Below the pieces are notes generated by a model that worked only from the letters and a program-made list of their open reading frames with translations, had not been told where the DNA came from and did not search any database. A DNA stretch of 36,080 nt from Reclinomonas americana ATCC 50394 (taxonomy: Eukaryota; Jakobida; Jakobea; Jakobida), in contig PS015543.1 of assembly GCA_048213135.1 (NCBI GenBank), positions 1 to 36,080 on the forward strand, given 5' to 3'. Below, piece after piece: positions 22,829 through 33,306 of this stretch. The position numbers and the translations under genes are program-made. Every line of letters starts with the position of its first letter. Position 1 is the stretch's first letter.

Positions 22829-24110
22829 ATGAGAGCGTTGGTGGCACTCACCTGTGGCGCCAGTCTGCTGATGCTGACGACACAGCATCGCCAGCGTTCA
22901 CTGACGATGCATGCTGCCACGCAAGAGGCACAACTCGTGTCGCGACAAGACGCGGCTCGTGTGCTGCAGTCGTGCGTGCGACCTGTGTGCACGCTGCTGC
23001 CCGCTGACAACGAGCGTCTGCCGTTCGTTCTTGAGTACATTTGTGGTGTGCGTCGTCCGCACTTGATTGTGGTGCCGGTGGACCACGACAGCATGCGTTG
23101 CGTCTCTTCGTCGCGATTGTCAAGGTGGGTGCAAGACTGAGCGTCGCTCGCTCGCAGCCACCGATCTGTGTGAGAGCGAGTGGTCGCTGCAGGTGCGTCT
23201 CTGGGAGACGGTGCAGCGGACGGTGCAGGCGGTGCGACAGCGTGGAGCTCGAGGCACGGTCAAGGTGTCGTTCCATCAGGGGTCGTGGCGAACGTGTGAC
23301 TGGATGCACGTGCATGTGGTGCTGCGGACGAGCGAGTACGTCTCGCTGCTGCAGCAAGATAGCAAGGAAAACGACAGAAAGGTGGATGTGGCGTTCTGGC
23401 AACAGTTTGACGAGCGACTCCTTGCTCGCAGTCTCTCGTACCGCGAGGCCGATAGTGCAGAGGCGGCACAGGTGCAGTGCACGGGCTCATGCCCGCCTGT
23501 TTCTGGCGAGCGCTTCCGTCTCTTCGACGACGCGGACGTGCAACGTGAGTTGAAGCGGCTGCAGCAGCCGGAGCGCGACAGCAACAACAACAACAACACC
23601 CACCCACGCATCCACCCGTCTGCTCTACCCCAGGTCTCCCCTCGTGCACTCGCTGTGCATGTTCGTGTGTTGCGTGAGCTGACTCGACGCATGCGCAGTT
23701 GCAGATGGCGGCGAACTCGGCCGTGGAGGTGACACTCGACGACACACTGGCTCGAGTGCACTTTACCATTCCTCACGACGACAACAACAACAACGACGAC
23801 GACGTGGATTTTGTCAGCCAATGCGGCCGCTTGTACCTGTGCATGATGCTGTTCTATGGCGCCAAGAGACTCCGCGATGCGCACTTGGTGTTGGTGTTTG
23901 ACGGTGAGTTCATTCTCTCCTACGCCCCGTCACTTGCTCGATGACAAGCACTGAGCCGCACACCCTTTTTGCTGATCAGATGCGTCGACGCCGAAATGCA
24001 CGCACGGCTATGTGCGGCTTGCGCCTGCCGAGTACGTCTGTGTCCATCCGCATCGCGACAATTGGCTTGAGTCGTACCGACACGCCGCGGATCCCACCAT
24101 TGACACGTGA
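22829..24110 (+). CDS. HIT-like (histidine triad superfamily) protein, about 327 aa
   Basis: HIT proteins are nucleotide hydrolases or transferases with a His-x-His-x-His loop. Here VSFHQGSWRTCDWMHVHVVL aligns with that loop: two histidines remain and the first is Trp. The upstream part contains FVLEYICG and HLIVVPVDHDSM. The downstream part has CGRLYLCMMLFYGAKRL, and the C-terminus is HPHRDNWLESYRH. Exons 22829-23096, 23158-23537, 23699-23903 and 23980-24110 total 328 codons with stop. The second intron (23538-23698) contains an AAC repeat and a GTGAGT that does not fit the phase, so its borders are my weakest call. A hydrophobic N-terminus (RALVALTCGASLLML) could be a signal sequence, unless translation starts at ATG 22907. 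Function is inferred from fold only. Confidence 0.65.
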
Positions 24111-24151
24111 GTGAAAAAATCGCCACGCGCAGCTGTTCGTTCTCCACGCGG

Positions 24152-25514
24152 TCATGAGGCCTCTGGCTGTTCACGATGCCACGGCCACTCGGTATTGAAG
24201 GTGTCGAGCAGCAGGTCGCGCATGGCGCTGTCCTTGCGCACGGCTAGCAGATCCACGACGCACCACGAGAGGCCGCCCAGTCTCGTGTGCGAGTCCTGAC
24301 ACATCTCATAGTCGCTGTCCCACCACACCCCTGAAACGGGCAGCAGAAGACCGTCGCCGAGTGCATACAGCTCGTAGCCCATGACGTGCACGGCCATGGC
24401 AAAATCGCGCAGCGTTGGACTCGGCACGTCGCCAATGGCGCGTGGTGCCGGGTACTTGCGCATGCTTGCCGCTCGATACACGCCGTTCCACATGAGCGAG
24501 TACTCGAACGAGGCCAGCTCCACCAGCCCGGCCCGCAGCAAGCCCTCCATGCCGGCCAACACATGCGACTCCCAACCCTCGACGTCGACCTTGACGTAGA
24601 GAATGCGCCGACCGGCCAGCAAACGCGCTCGCTCGTCGGTGGCAAACAGCGAATCCAGTGTGGTGACAAACACACGGTCCACCTTCTCCCCGTGCACACC
24701 GGCGGCGACCTCGCGCTCCGACGGCGGTCGCAGAGAGAACAAGTTGCCGGCCCCCACTTCCTTGGAGGCCAGCGAATAGAGCGGCAACTGTCCGACCGTG
24801 TCACCCAGGGCCACCTTGTGCAACTGGAAGGTCGTGCTGGTGCTGTCGGCGTCGGTGATGTTGAAGCGACGCTGCAGCTCCTGGCGCAGCATGCGATGCG
24901 CACGACTGGCCGGCTCAAAGGCCACCACGTGGCACTCACCGCGCATCAGCTCATACGCGATCAGCGCATCCGACGCGTCCATGTCGTCGTTCCAGTGCGC
25001 CGCCCCCACATCCACGATAATCGGCCACGGCTGCGCCAGCGCTGCGTGTGCCTTGCTGTCGCGCTCTCGCAACTCCGACAGCGCTCGTCCATACACCCAA
25101 CGCGCCAGTCGTTTCAGCGGACCAGGCGATCCTCCGGCCGAGTGATGAAACGCGCGACCGTGCTTCCGATACCAGTCGGTGAGGCGCGAGCGCATGCGCA
25201 GCGTGTGCGTCAGTTGCACCGTGGACATGGATGGGCCGGTTGCAGACTGGAAGGCGAGTGTGTGTGAGAGAGGGAGAAAAGGAAGAGGGGAGAGAGAGAG
25301 ACGCAACGCTGCACAGGCGCTCGCCGATGCGCTCCAACGCAGAGAGAGTGGATGAGTCGCGACGACGCGTGGCAGTTGTCGGCATTGTGGAGGTGGTGGT
25401 GCTCGTGGACTCCATCGCTGAATGGAGAGCAGTGAAGAGCAGCAAGCTGCCGAGCACACAGCCGAGTGTGAGGCCGGCCAGGAAGGTCAGGGCCAGTGCC
25501 CATGATGGGCGCAT
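24152..25514 (-). CDS. FkbM-family SAM methyltransferase, type II membrane protein, 433 aa
   Basis: FkbM-type enzymes methylate hydroxyls of sugars or small molecules using S-adenosylmethionine. The SAM-binding glycine loop is IIVDVGAAHWNDDMD, with the acidic strand end VVAFEPASRAHRMLRQEL. The family hallmark (L)YVKVDVEGWESHVLAGM and the Glu of ASFEYS are present. The N-terminus (MRPSWALALTFLAGLTLG, then CVLGSLLLFTALH) is a signal anchor, so the catalytic domain should face the Golgi/ER lumen. Two exons, 25308-25514 and 24152-25246, are joined in phase 0 by a 61-bp intron with a GTTGCG donor. The stop codon is 41 bp from that of the convergent HIT-like gene. Confidence 0.88.
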
Positions 25515-25628
25515 CAATGATGAAGAAACAATCAATGTCCCACGGCGTCCGATATCACTTTGCCTCCTTGACAACAACAAACACGACTGCCGCGACGTGA
25601 TGCTTGCTAATGCATCATCACAATTCAC
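25515..25628. other. intergenic, 114 bp
   Basis: Spacer between the 5' end of the FkbM gene and the 3' end of the MGCGCS gene, both on the minus strand. It is AT-richer than the flanking exons. No RNA gene or repeat is seen. Confidence 0.5.
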
Positions 25629-27812
25629 TTATGTGTCGTTCTCTCCGCGATCGGTCACCGAGTCCCACTGATCGGTCCATAGCACCACCATGTCTTCGGG
25701 AAGTGGATCGGGCTGCAGAAAGGAAGTGAGACGACAGAAGAAGCTGTCGAGCCAGACAGACAACACGATGAATTCTGCACGTACCGAGTTGATCTCTACA
25801 AAGGGGTCGGGGATCGGCATGCTGATCGAGGCGGTTTCCATCGACGGCAGCTTGCGCAGACTCTCCGACACGCGCGGCAGCGGTAACGGCACATGTTCGG
25901 TAAAGCGGTGGTGAATGGTGTTGGCTTCGCTGACGCCGCGTGATAATCTGTAGGCATTGGTGAGGAAAAAAGGGGCAGCAAGCGAGCAAACAGCGTGTCG
26001 ACAAACTCAGTACCTTCTCTCGCGCATGCGAGCACGAATGTCGTCCAATGATGGTGGCTTCGGGGCGAAGAACGCCGACTTTTCCAGCTCACCGTCCAAC
26101 CGGATCCACTCAAACACGCGGACGTTGGTCGGCAACGGCTGCAACGATGCCAACCGCTGCAGCAATGCCGAGCAGAGGCGGTTCGGCAGCTTGTTGCTGG
26201 GTGACACTACACTGGAGCTCGACACGCCCGTCAGCACCGACCCGTTCATCGATGCCGCGTTCGGAGTGGCCGGCAGAGTCGATGGTACCACCGACGACGA
26301 CACCATCGTAACCAGAGGGTGCGATTCAGCACTGGCGCCCATGTGGCGCTCGTGTAACCGCAAGCTCGAATCCAACTCGGCCTCCAGACGGCGTGCCAAC
26401 ACGGCCTGTGGTGTGGGCACGAGAACACCGGCACCCCCACCAGCAGCACCACCTGCACCCGCCACAAATGCGCTGTTCCTTCTGTGGCCTGCAGCACCGC
26501 TGTCTCCGCTAACATCAATGGCCTCCACATCCTCCTCCACCAGATGCTCCAGATGCATCAGTGCCGGCTTTTGTTGCTCGGCACCGTGAGCGGGAGACAG
26601 CGAGAGAGCATGCAGGCCGCTGGCAAAATGCCTCCGCAGCCAACCGGCCGACGGATTCGTAGTCCGTGGTGGCGACTGCCCAAGCAACAGTGGTGGCAGT
26701 TGCTGTGCAACGTCGTCGGCATTGTCGGCGCCGACGGTGTTGTCCTGATCGTGGTCGCCGATCTTGGCGGCGGCCTGAGCCCGCACCGACAGTGGCGCCA
26801 GAGCACTGCGTTCGGTAAAGGCCGGTGCGGATGGGCTGAGAACGCGCTCGCTGCGGTTGTCCATGTCACCCGCCTGCGCCATGTTGGGCAGCGGCGAGAT
26901 CGCACCCGACAAGTCGTCGCGAGTGTCGTCCAACGGCGCATGCGCTGCGCACTCCGACACCACCTGCATGTCGTCCAGGAATCCCGCGTGCTCCATCAAG
27001 CGCCTCGCACGGATCCCTTGGTTCTTGGTCGACAGCGGAGTCTCTGGAGGTCGGCGATGGCTGGAGAGCGTGGACGCCTCGGCCAGGACACGAGCCGGAG
27101 TGGATGCCACGACGGCCGGTGGGCACGTGCGTGGCGACACAACCACGCTGCCAGCAGTCTGACCAGGTCGTGCGTGACGGTACTCGTACAGTGCCTGCGC
27201 GTGCAGCGACGACACTGGCGTCGACGGCGATGTGGGCGACACGGCCGGAACCACCACCTGAATCGGCGGTAACCTAGCCACGCGAACCACCGGCGACTTG
27301 CTGCCGACAGCAGCCGCCGCCGACGCAGCACCACCACCACCACCTCCACCAATGGCCACCACCGCATGCAATTTGTCGGACTCGGAAGGGACGCGAGTCA
27401 TGGGCGATCGTGACACGCGTTGTCTCGGCGGTGGCGATGGTGTCGCCAAGTCACGGTGCGCATGCGAGGAGGATGATGACGACGACGACGACGACGCTGG
27501 CGATGATGGCACAGAGTCGGCGACGGCGATGTAGCCACTGCAGGGGGACTGTGGTGCCGGCGGAAGCGAGGGTGTGACAGTGGACGAGAACGACAGGCGA
27601 CGGCAGGCGGCGGTGAGTCCCGACACGGCCGATGAGGCCGGACACAGTGGCGATGGCGGCTGTGACGGGGCAACAAACGGGTATCGCACAGTCGACGATG
27701 TCACCGACGACAGTCCGCACGCTGCGAGATGAGCACGCGGCGAGAGTGACGTTTGGAATCCGGTGGCTGGTCGCGGACCACCAGCAATGTGGGCGCTGCA
27801 ACCACACCCCAT
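25629..27812 (-). CDS. predicted N-myristoylated low-complexity protein (MGCGCS start), 681 aa
   Basis: The protein begins MGCGCSAH, a classic context for N-myristoylation at Gly2 with palmitoylatable Cys3/Cys5, so it probably sits on the inner face of a membrane. Three exons on the minus strand (26014-27812, 25785-25947, 25629-25712) sum to 682 codons with stop. The long first exon is low complexity: a Ser run coded by TCG/TCA repeats near 27480, a Gly8 run near 27340 and Ala runs. The C-terminal roughly 140 residues look globular and more conserved, with LPTNVRVFEWIRLDGELEKS, HHRFTEHVPLPLPRVSESLR and DMVVLWTDQWDSV. I recognise no named family. A scaffold or signalling adaptor role is a guess. 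Confidence 0.75.
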
Positions 27813-28589
27813 GACCCTGTGCGTGTGTCTCTGTGTACACTCCGTTTGTCAGTGCACGCCTGGGCACGCAGACGAGGAGACAAAAGGGACGGACCGACTG
27901 GAAAAAAGTGGTCGTTGCAGCAAGCACGCGCTGTGCTCGATGAACCAGTTTTTGTTCGCGGAATAGGCAATCACGCACGGTGCTTGTGTGCTTGTGCGAG
28001 AGAAAGCGCGGGAGAGTGAAGGGGGAGAGAATGTGTGCGAGGTTGCGCTGGCGCGCCAACAGCGTGTCAAGGAGTTGTGTGGATTTCGCGACGGCGATGA
28101 TGTGAGGGTAACCGACACATGATGACCAAATCTGGATTGTTGGTGGTTGGTTTTCGCATTTGGCTCTCTCCCTCGCTGCACACTCACTGCTTCAGTGCTA
28201 CTCACGAAGGCATAACGTAAAGCATCATCGATGGAAGCTCACTCTGCGGCATGCGTGCGTGCGTGCGGAATGCAGAATGCATCGAATGTATGCCAGCGCT
28301 GGTTTTTTTGTTTTTCCGCTTGCTTGCGATTGCAGAAAAGGCAGTACGAGAGTGACTCACTGTGCGTCCCCACACACATAGTGTACCAAACCGAATGCTT
28401 CGATCCACCACCGCGAAAAAGAAGCAGAGGACTGCATCCGGATCCATGCAAGCACGAAAGATGTCGCACACAGTGCAGCGATGCAGCGATCACCTGGCCC
28501 CACACAGACAAGACGACAAAGGGGACATTGAGCTGTGCTCTGCTGTGCGCCCTGTGCATGCAGCAGCAGCTTCTGCACGCGTGAACCTC
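27813..28589. other. long non-coding or unresolved stretch
   Basis: Holds the 5' region of the MGCGCS gene and, on the minus strand, possible 3' exons of the small zinc-binding candidate (CxxC pairs can be read near 28340-28350 and 28530-28540 in different frames). Base composition is less GC-rich than the genes around it and codon choice looks unselected. I cannot support a gene model here. Confidence 0.4.
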
Positions 28590-28795
28590 GATTTTCAGCG
28601 AGTGCGAAACCTGGCGCAGTGAGACATGGATGATCGGTTTCGCCACCGTCCTCTCCTCTCCTCTCGACTCCTCTTCGCCATCACTGCCTCGCTCACTTCA
28701 TTGCACACTGCGCAGTCATTGACTTTGCGATCTCTCGCCATTTGACGCAAAAGACGTTGCTCGCGAGTCGACCGTTTCTTCCTCAATTCATCCAT
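28590..28795 (-). CDS. possible small zinc-binding protein, 3' structure unresolved
   Basis: On the minus strand ATG 28795 opens exactly 33 codons (28697-28795), a basic helix-like start followed by KVNDCAVCNE and a GTGAGC donor in phase 0. Two acceptors are possible. The one before 28610 gives VSHSLKIEVHACRSC, making C-x2-C-x13-C-x2-C, the spacing of the first nuclear-receptor/treble-clef finger. The one before 28590 gives KLLLHAQGAQQSTAQCPLCR, again a second CxxC. I cannot follow the gene further with confidence, and it could be spurious. If real, it is divergent from the NuSAP-like gene, 97 bp between start codons. Confidence 0.35.
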
Positions 28796-28892
28796 CAGGC
28801 GAGAACAAGCACCAGCCAAGCACTAAGCCACACGCACCTCTCTCTTTCACACACTTACACGCCAGTCACTTTCACCACTCGTCACGTGCACA

Positions 28893-31734
28893 ATGTTCAC
28901 CCGCGAGGAACTCGAGGTGAGTCGTCTCGGTGCTCCGACTCTGCGCACGACGTCTTGTCCCACTTCTCCCTTCGACGCAGGCGTTCAAGCGCCCGGAGCT
29001 GCAGAAGCTCGCCAAGGAGCACGGCATTCGCGCCAACTCCAAGTCATCGGTGATCATCGATGAGCTGCTTGCCGCGCTCGGCGAACAGTTGGGTTGCCTT
29101 CACGAACATGTGCCGTTCCGACCAATGTTGCTGAGATCCCCTCTCGCAGAGCATCGCCAGTGGAGCAGGTGGAGATGGAGGAGGTGGAGGAGACACCCGC
29201 GCAGGCGGACGCTGGTGGCGAGGAATTCGCCGAGGCACTGCCGTGAGTCGCACACACACACTTTATGAAGATCTCACCACTCACGGAATCGTTGACAGTG
29301 AGGCGGCGCTGGCGATCTCGCCGGCAACCGAGGACGAAGTGTCGGGGTGCGTTGCTTGAACATCGATTGTGTCTTGCGTGGACGCAAGCACTGACCGTGT
29401 GACGAGCAGGCAAGCCGTGGCGATGGATGCCGATGTGTTCCTGGGCAAGAGCACCACCACGGACGGCTCCAACAGCAACGACTCGACTCTGATCGACGAG
29501 AAGGAGGGCGGCATCTCGCCCACCGCGTCAGCCGGCAGCAGCGCGCAGGATGTTGCGTGCTCGCTGCGTGTTCCCCGTCGATACCTCTCGTGACAAGTAA
29601 CAAACCCTTTCGTAGAGCGTCATGTTCCCGATGGAGGCGCCGCCACTCACCACCATGTTGGACCTGAAGAGCCCGCACCTCAACAAGTTGCCATCGCGCG
29701 TCTTCAACCCCACTGGTGAGTGACTGGGTGAGTGGCAGGTGAGGCGATGCCGCCACGAGAGCTTATCGTACTCTGTTCGTAGCCTCGACCCGCAAGATGG
29801 CCCTGTGCGACGACTCGCTCACAGCCGACCTGGCCGCGCTGGACGACGTCTCCGTGTTTGACCCGGAGGAGAGCATGGTGCGCCCGGTGTCGCAAGTGTC
29901 TGTGCCCAAGGAGAAGGTCTGCGCATGAAGAAGTTGAGTCTCGTTCGTGCACACGCCAACTGTGTTGTTTTGTGGGCAGGTGGACGTCATTCGCAAGCGC
30001 ATGTCGCAGGGAACTGCCAATCGCCGCCAGTCGCTGCTGCGTCGGCTGAGCACGGCGCCGCTGCCGGCCATGGAGGTCGACGAAGTTGCGCCCATGTGCT
30101 TGGCCGCCTTTGTTTTTCCTCCGCCACTCATCGCCTACGCAGGCCCCTGCTCCGTCACCTGACGTTGTCGATCAGGCGGCCGTGTTGGAGGCCGAATTCG
30201 CCAACGTCTCCACAGCATGGGAGGCTGTCAAGCGACGGTGCGTGTACCCTCTTACTCGGCAGTGGAAATTCCTACTTGGTGCTCATATTTTCTCCCTCGT
30301 GTCGTCGCAGCTCTTCTGTGGGCGTCGGGCGCCGCCAGTCGCTGTCGGCAGACGCGGCCGTTGCTGCTGCTGCTGCGCTCGCCCCTGTGCAGGAGACTGC
30401 CAACGTGGTGCCGGCCGCCGATGTAGCTCTGTTGGCCGCCGTGCAGGCCGAAATGCAGGAGCGGCTGCAGAAGAAGAAGGAGATCGAGGCGAACGAGGAG
30501 AATGAGGCCTCGGATGATGAGTCCGACAGTGAGCCTGTGTCGCGCAAGGAGCAGATCAAGAACAAGCGCGCCAAGTCAGTGCAGACGCAGCGCAAGTTGC
30601 GTGGAACCGCGTCTGCCCGCCACCTACGTGCTCGTGTCTTACAGCGACAGTGTGCAGGCAAGTGACCGAGCAGCGCAAGACCGAGATCAAGAAGGCCATT
30701 GCCAATCCGAAGATCGCCAAGCGCATGGCACCGACATCCTCGACACCGGCTGCCACTGGCGGTGCTGCGGCGTCGATCAAGGACAAGTTTGACCGCCAGC
30801 ACCAGGTTATTATGTCGTCCACGCTCTATCGACGTCAAATTCTCGCTCTGCTGACACTCGTTGATGAGCAGAAACTGTTTGCGAAATCCGAGTCCATTGT
30901 CGACACGTACCAGCGCATGCAGCAGTCGCGCACGCCAAGCAAGCCCATCGTCTCCAAGACCCCAAGCAAGACACCGAGTCAGAGCAGCACCGCGCCGCCG
31001 ACCAAGACTGCCATTGGCAACAAGACGCCGGCAACCGCCAAGGCCACCACGGGTGCGATAGCCACTCGCACACCAAAGAACCTTGCTGCCGTCGGCTCGC
31101 GTCTCTTTGCAGAGACCGCCTCGACTCGCGCCAAGGTCACATCCACGACGACGACGACGACCACGACGACCACGACGACGACCAACACCACCACCACACC
31201 GGCGCGTCCGGCGACTGGTGCGGCCCCGCGAACGGCGTCGGAACTGACGCTGTTCAAGTCCAAGTTGCGCTGCAATCCCCATTCTTGTTGTACAATCAGT
31301 GTGTTTCACTCACTCTTTTCGGTTGTTGCAACTGCGCAGAACGGCCCGTCCGCGTGTGAAGTCGATTGGTGCACCGAGACCGACGACTGCTACTGGCATT
31401 CGCCCGCCCCTGCAGACCTCCAAGGCGGCCAACAGCGGTGCGCCCGTCTCACTGATCCCAGTTCCGTCGTCGGCACTGAAGGAGAACCGCACGGCAAACT
31501 CGGATCGTTGCGCGATTCTTGGCCCCGAGCACAAACCACCACCAGTTTTCTCACCGCATGCATGCAGTGAAATCGACCGGCGCCGCCAAGATCCCCATCA
31601 AGAAGACGGCCGTGCGATCGTCCACCAGCGACGCCGCTCGCACCGAGAAGCGCGCCAATGCGCTGAAGCAGCAGACCGACCGTCGCAAAGCCGCCCTGAG
31701 CAATCGCCGAGGCGGTGCCGAAGTCGAGGCCTAA
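28893..31734 (+). CDS. NuSAP-like nucleolar/spindle-associated protein, 668 aa
   Basis: NuSAP binds DNA through an N-terminal SAP motif and microtubules through basic regions, helping spindle assembly. Here the N-terminus MFTREELEAFKRPELQKL-AKEHGIRANSK matches the SAP-like start of animal NuSAP. A mid-protein segment (FDRQHQKLFAKSESIVDTY) matches its HxK.F.K.ESI..Y helix. The C-terminal half is very basic, rich in TPxK/KTP sites, with a KEN motif (ALKENRTAN), and ends in a charged helix (RRKAALSNRR). There is a Thr run near residue 500. Exons: 28893-28916, 28981-29087, 29150-29242, 29299-29346, 29410-29551, 29616-29715, 29783-29916, 29980-30084, 30143-30237, 30311-30595, 30658-30805, 30872-31263, 31340-31506, 31568-31734, totalling 669 codons with stop. 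Five introns start with GTTGCG. Confidence 0.8.
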
Positions 31735-31937
31735 TATCGCATCGAATCGTGTTTTCCTTCCCATCTCTCCTCTCCCTTTTTTTGATCACCACTCTCCTTG
31801 CCCACCACTCCCACCACTGTGTTCTCTCTCATCTGTGTCGCCGTGGACACGGTGAGAAATGAACACTCACTGGAAAATGCATGTCCTCCTCCTCTTCCGC
31901 GATCAGCCTGTGTGTGCTTTAAGCGAGAGATAGTAGC
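31735..31937. other. intergenic, 203 bp
   Basis: Spacer between the NuSAP-like stop and the start of the histidine phosphatase. Pyrimidine-rich at 31750-31840. No RNA gene or repeat is recognised. Confidence 0.5.
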
Positions 31938-32318
31938 ATGGAAGTGCTTGTGATAACACACCCCGTCAGCATCTTCATGCAAGCAGGGGGCGGGGACGGC
32001 GACGGAGGCTCCGGCTCCACTCCTCCTCTGTCGCCCTCCGCCGCCGCCTCCTCGCCCTCCGCCGCCACTGGTCTCCGCTCACGCGCCACCGAGTTTGTCG
32101 ACGCGCGACTGAGCGTGCAGGGAGTGACGCACGCCAGCATGCTGCGCGATCGCTTGGTGTCGACGAGCGCGACTGGGGAGAGTGGTGGCTGGTGGTTGCC
32201 ACAAGAGGCGGAACTCGTGGTGTGCTCGCCACTCACACGCGCACTGGAGACCGCCACTGTCGTCTTTGGCTGCACAGTGCCCACAGTCGCCTGTGACCTC
32301 ATTGCGCAGTTCCGCCAG
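31938..32318 (+). CDS. histidine phosphatase (PGAM-like), N-terminal half
   Basis: Exon 1 (127 codons) of a histidine-phosphatase-superfamily protein: MEVLVITHPVSIF at the position of the catalytic RHG strand, a Gly/Ser/Ala-rich insert, then FVDARLSVQGVTHASMLRDR and ELVVCSPLTRALETATVVFG. The SPLxRAxETA motif with its phosphate-binding Arg is clear. It ends CDLIAQFRQ at a GTAACT donor in phase 0, just before a gap. The rest of the protein is found on the opposite strand at 33294-32674; joined, the two parts give 288 aa. The Arg of the RHG motif is replaced by Thr (THP). Confidence 0.8.
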
Positions 32319-32381
32319 GTAACTCACGCACGCGTGTGTGCATGTGTATGCATGTGATGAAGGGTCGATCACACGATTTTG

Positions 32382-32599
32382 NNNNNNNNNNNNNNNNNNN
32401 NNNNNNNNNNNNNNNNNNNNNNNNNNNNNNNNNNNNNNNNNNNNNNNNNNNNNNNNNNNNNNNNNNNNNNNNNNNNNNNNNNNNNNNNNNNNNNNNNNNN
32501 NNNNNNNNNNNNNNNNNNNNNNNNNNNNNNNNNNNNNNNNNNNNNNNNNNNNNNNNNNNNNNNNNNNNNNNNNNNNNNNNNNNNNNNNNNNNNNNNNNN
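32382..32599. other. assembly gap (218 N)
   Basis: Gap that separates the two halves of the histidine phosphatase gene. The sequence after it (32600-33306) appears to be in the wrong orientation. Confidence 0.95.
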
Positions 32600-32673
32600 T
32601 GATTTAAGGGGGAAGGAAAAGCTCCTGCGCGTGAGGCAGAAGGAGAAAAAACAAGAGGGTGTGTCGTCGCCTG

Positions 32674-33294
32674 TCACGCCGGCTTCCTGGATGTCGGCGA
32701 GGAGCGACCTGATGGCGATCCTCGTCGACCACGAGGAGAAGCTGGCAGGTCCCCTAGATAGAGCACAATCAGCAACACGCACGCAACGTAAGCAGCGAAG
32801 GAGACAGACCTGCTCCGGCCGCGGTGGTGGCCTCGTCGAGCGTGTAAGGCGAGGAGACGGCCCGCCGACCCAGCGGCGTGCCCACACGTTTGCCGGAGCC
32901 GGCAGCGTTGAGAGGCGCCACAGCAGTGAGCGCCGACACGGCATCGCTGCCGCCTGCGGTGCCCACGCGCCAGCGCAGGAAACTGCATCGCTCCACATTC
33001 TGATATGTCAACGACGACGCGACAAATGCATGGGTCACAACCTGCAACGACAGACACCGTGAGCAAGCACGCGAGCGGAGCAGTGCCTCCTGTGGCGCAC
33101 AAACGCACTGCAATGCGCTTCTCCGGTCGCCCGCGCAGCCACTCAATGAACGCCGCCAGTCGCCGTCTCCAGTCCGCGCGCGTCTCAATCACATCGCCGA
33201 CTCTCCACGACGGCTGCTCCGCCACCAACGCAAAGTCCACATGCGGAAAGTCACTGACCAACTCACTACGCGGGCGCTGCTCATCGCATGCCGA
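32674..33294 (-). CDS. histidine phosphatase (PGAM-like), C-terminal half on an inverted contig
   Basis: Minus-strand exons 33109-33294, 32810-33041 and 32674-32741. They read SACDEQRPRSELVSDFPHVD, then WLRGRPEKRIAVVTHAFVAS (the second catalytic histidine strand), and a Ser/Arg-rich tail ending SRKPA. The first exon has a CAG acceptor at phase 0 with no upstream start, and fits directly after the plus-strand exon ending at 32318, as in the usual family order DLREHxxG..CDxGRPxSEL. The combined coding length is 289 codons with stop, an exact fit. I infer that the contig 32600-33306 is placed backwards in this scaffold. Confidence 0.85.
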   Translation of the reverse strand, partial: SACDEQRPRSELVSDFPHVDFALVAEQPSWRVGDVIETRADWRRRLAAFIEWLRGRPEKRIAVRLCATGGTAPLACLLTVSVVAGCDPCICRVVVDISECGAMQFPALARGHRRRQRCRVGAHCCGASQRCRLRQTCGHAAGSAGRLLALHARRGHHRGRSRSVSFAAYVACVLLIVLYLGDLPASPRGRRGSPSGRSSPTSRKPA

Positions 33295-33306
33295 CTGCGA
33301 CACACA

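Noticed and set aside
23550-23660. Asn/Gln-rich exon extension of the HIT-like protein
   Set aside because: Reading on through the AAC repeat leaves no phase-compatible intron of usable length before the next conserved exon, so I treat it as intronic, with some doubt.
3592-31512. Reading the GTTGCG introns as starting with TT (G|TTGCGT)
   Set aside because: At 3816 and several others the frame works only with GT as the first two intron bases and AG as the last two.
32674-33294. An independent minus-strand gene
   Set aside because: It has no start and begins at a splice acceptor in phase 0. It completes the plus-strand histidine phosphatase exon exactly.
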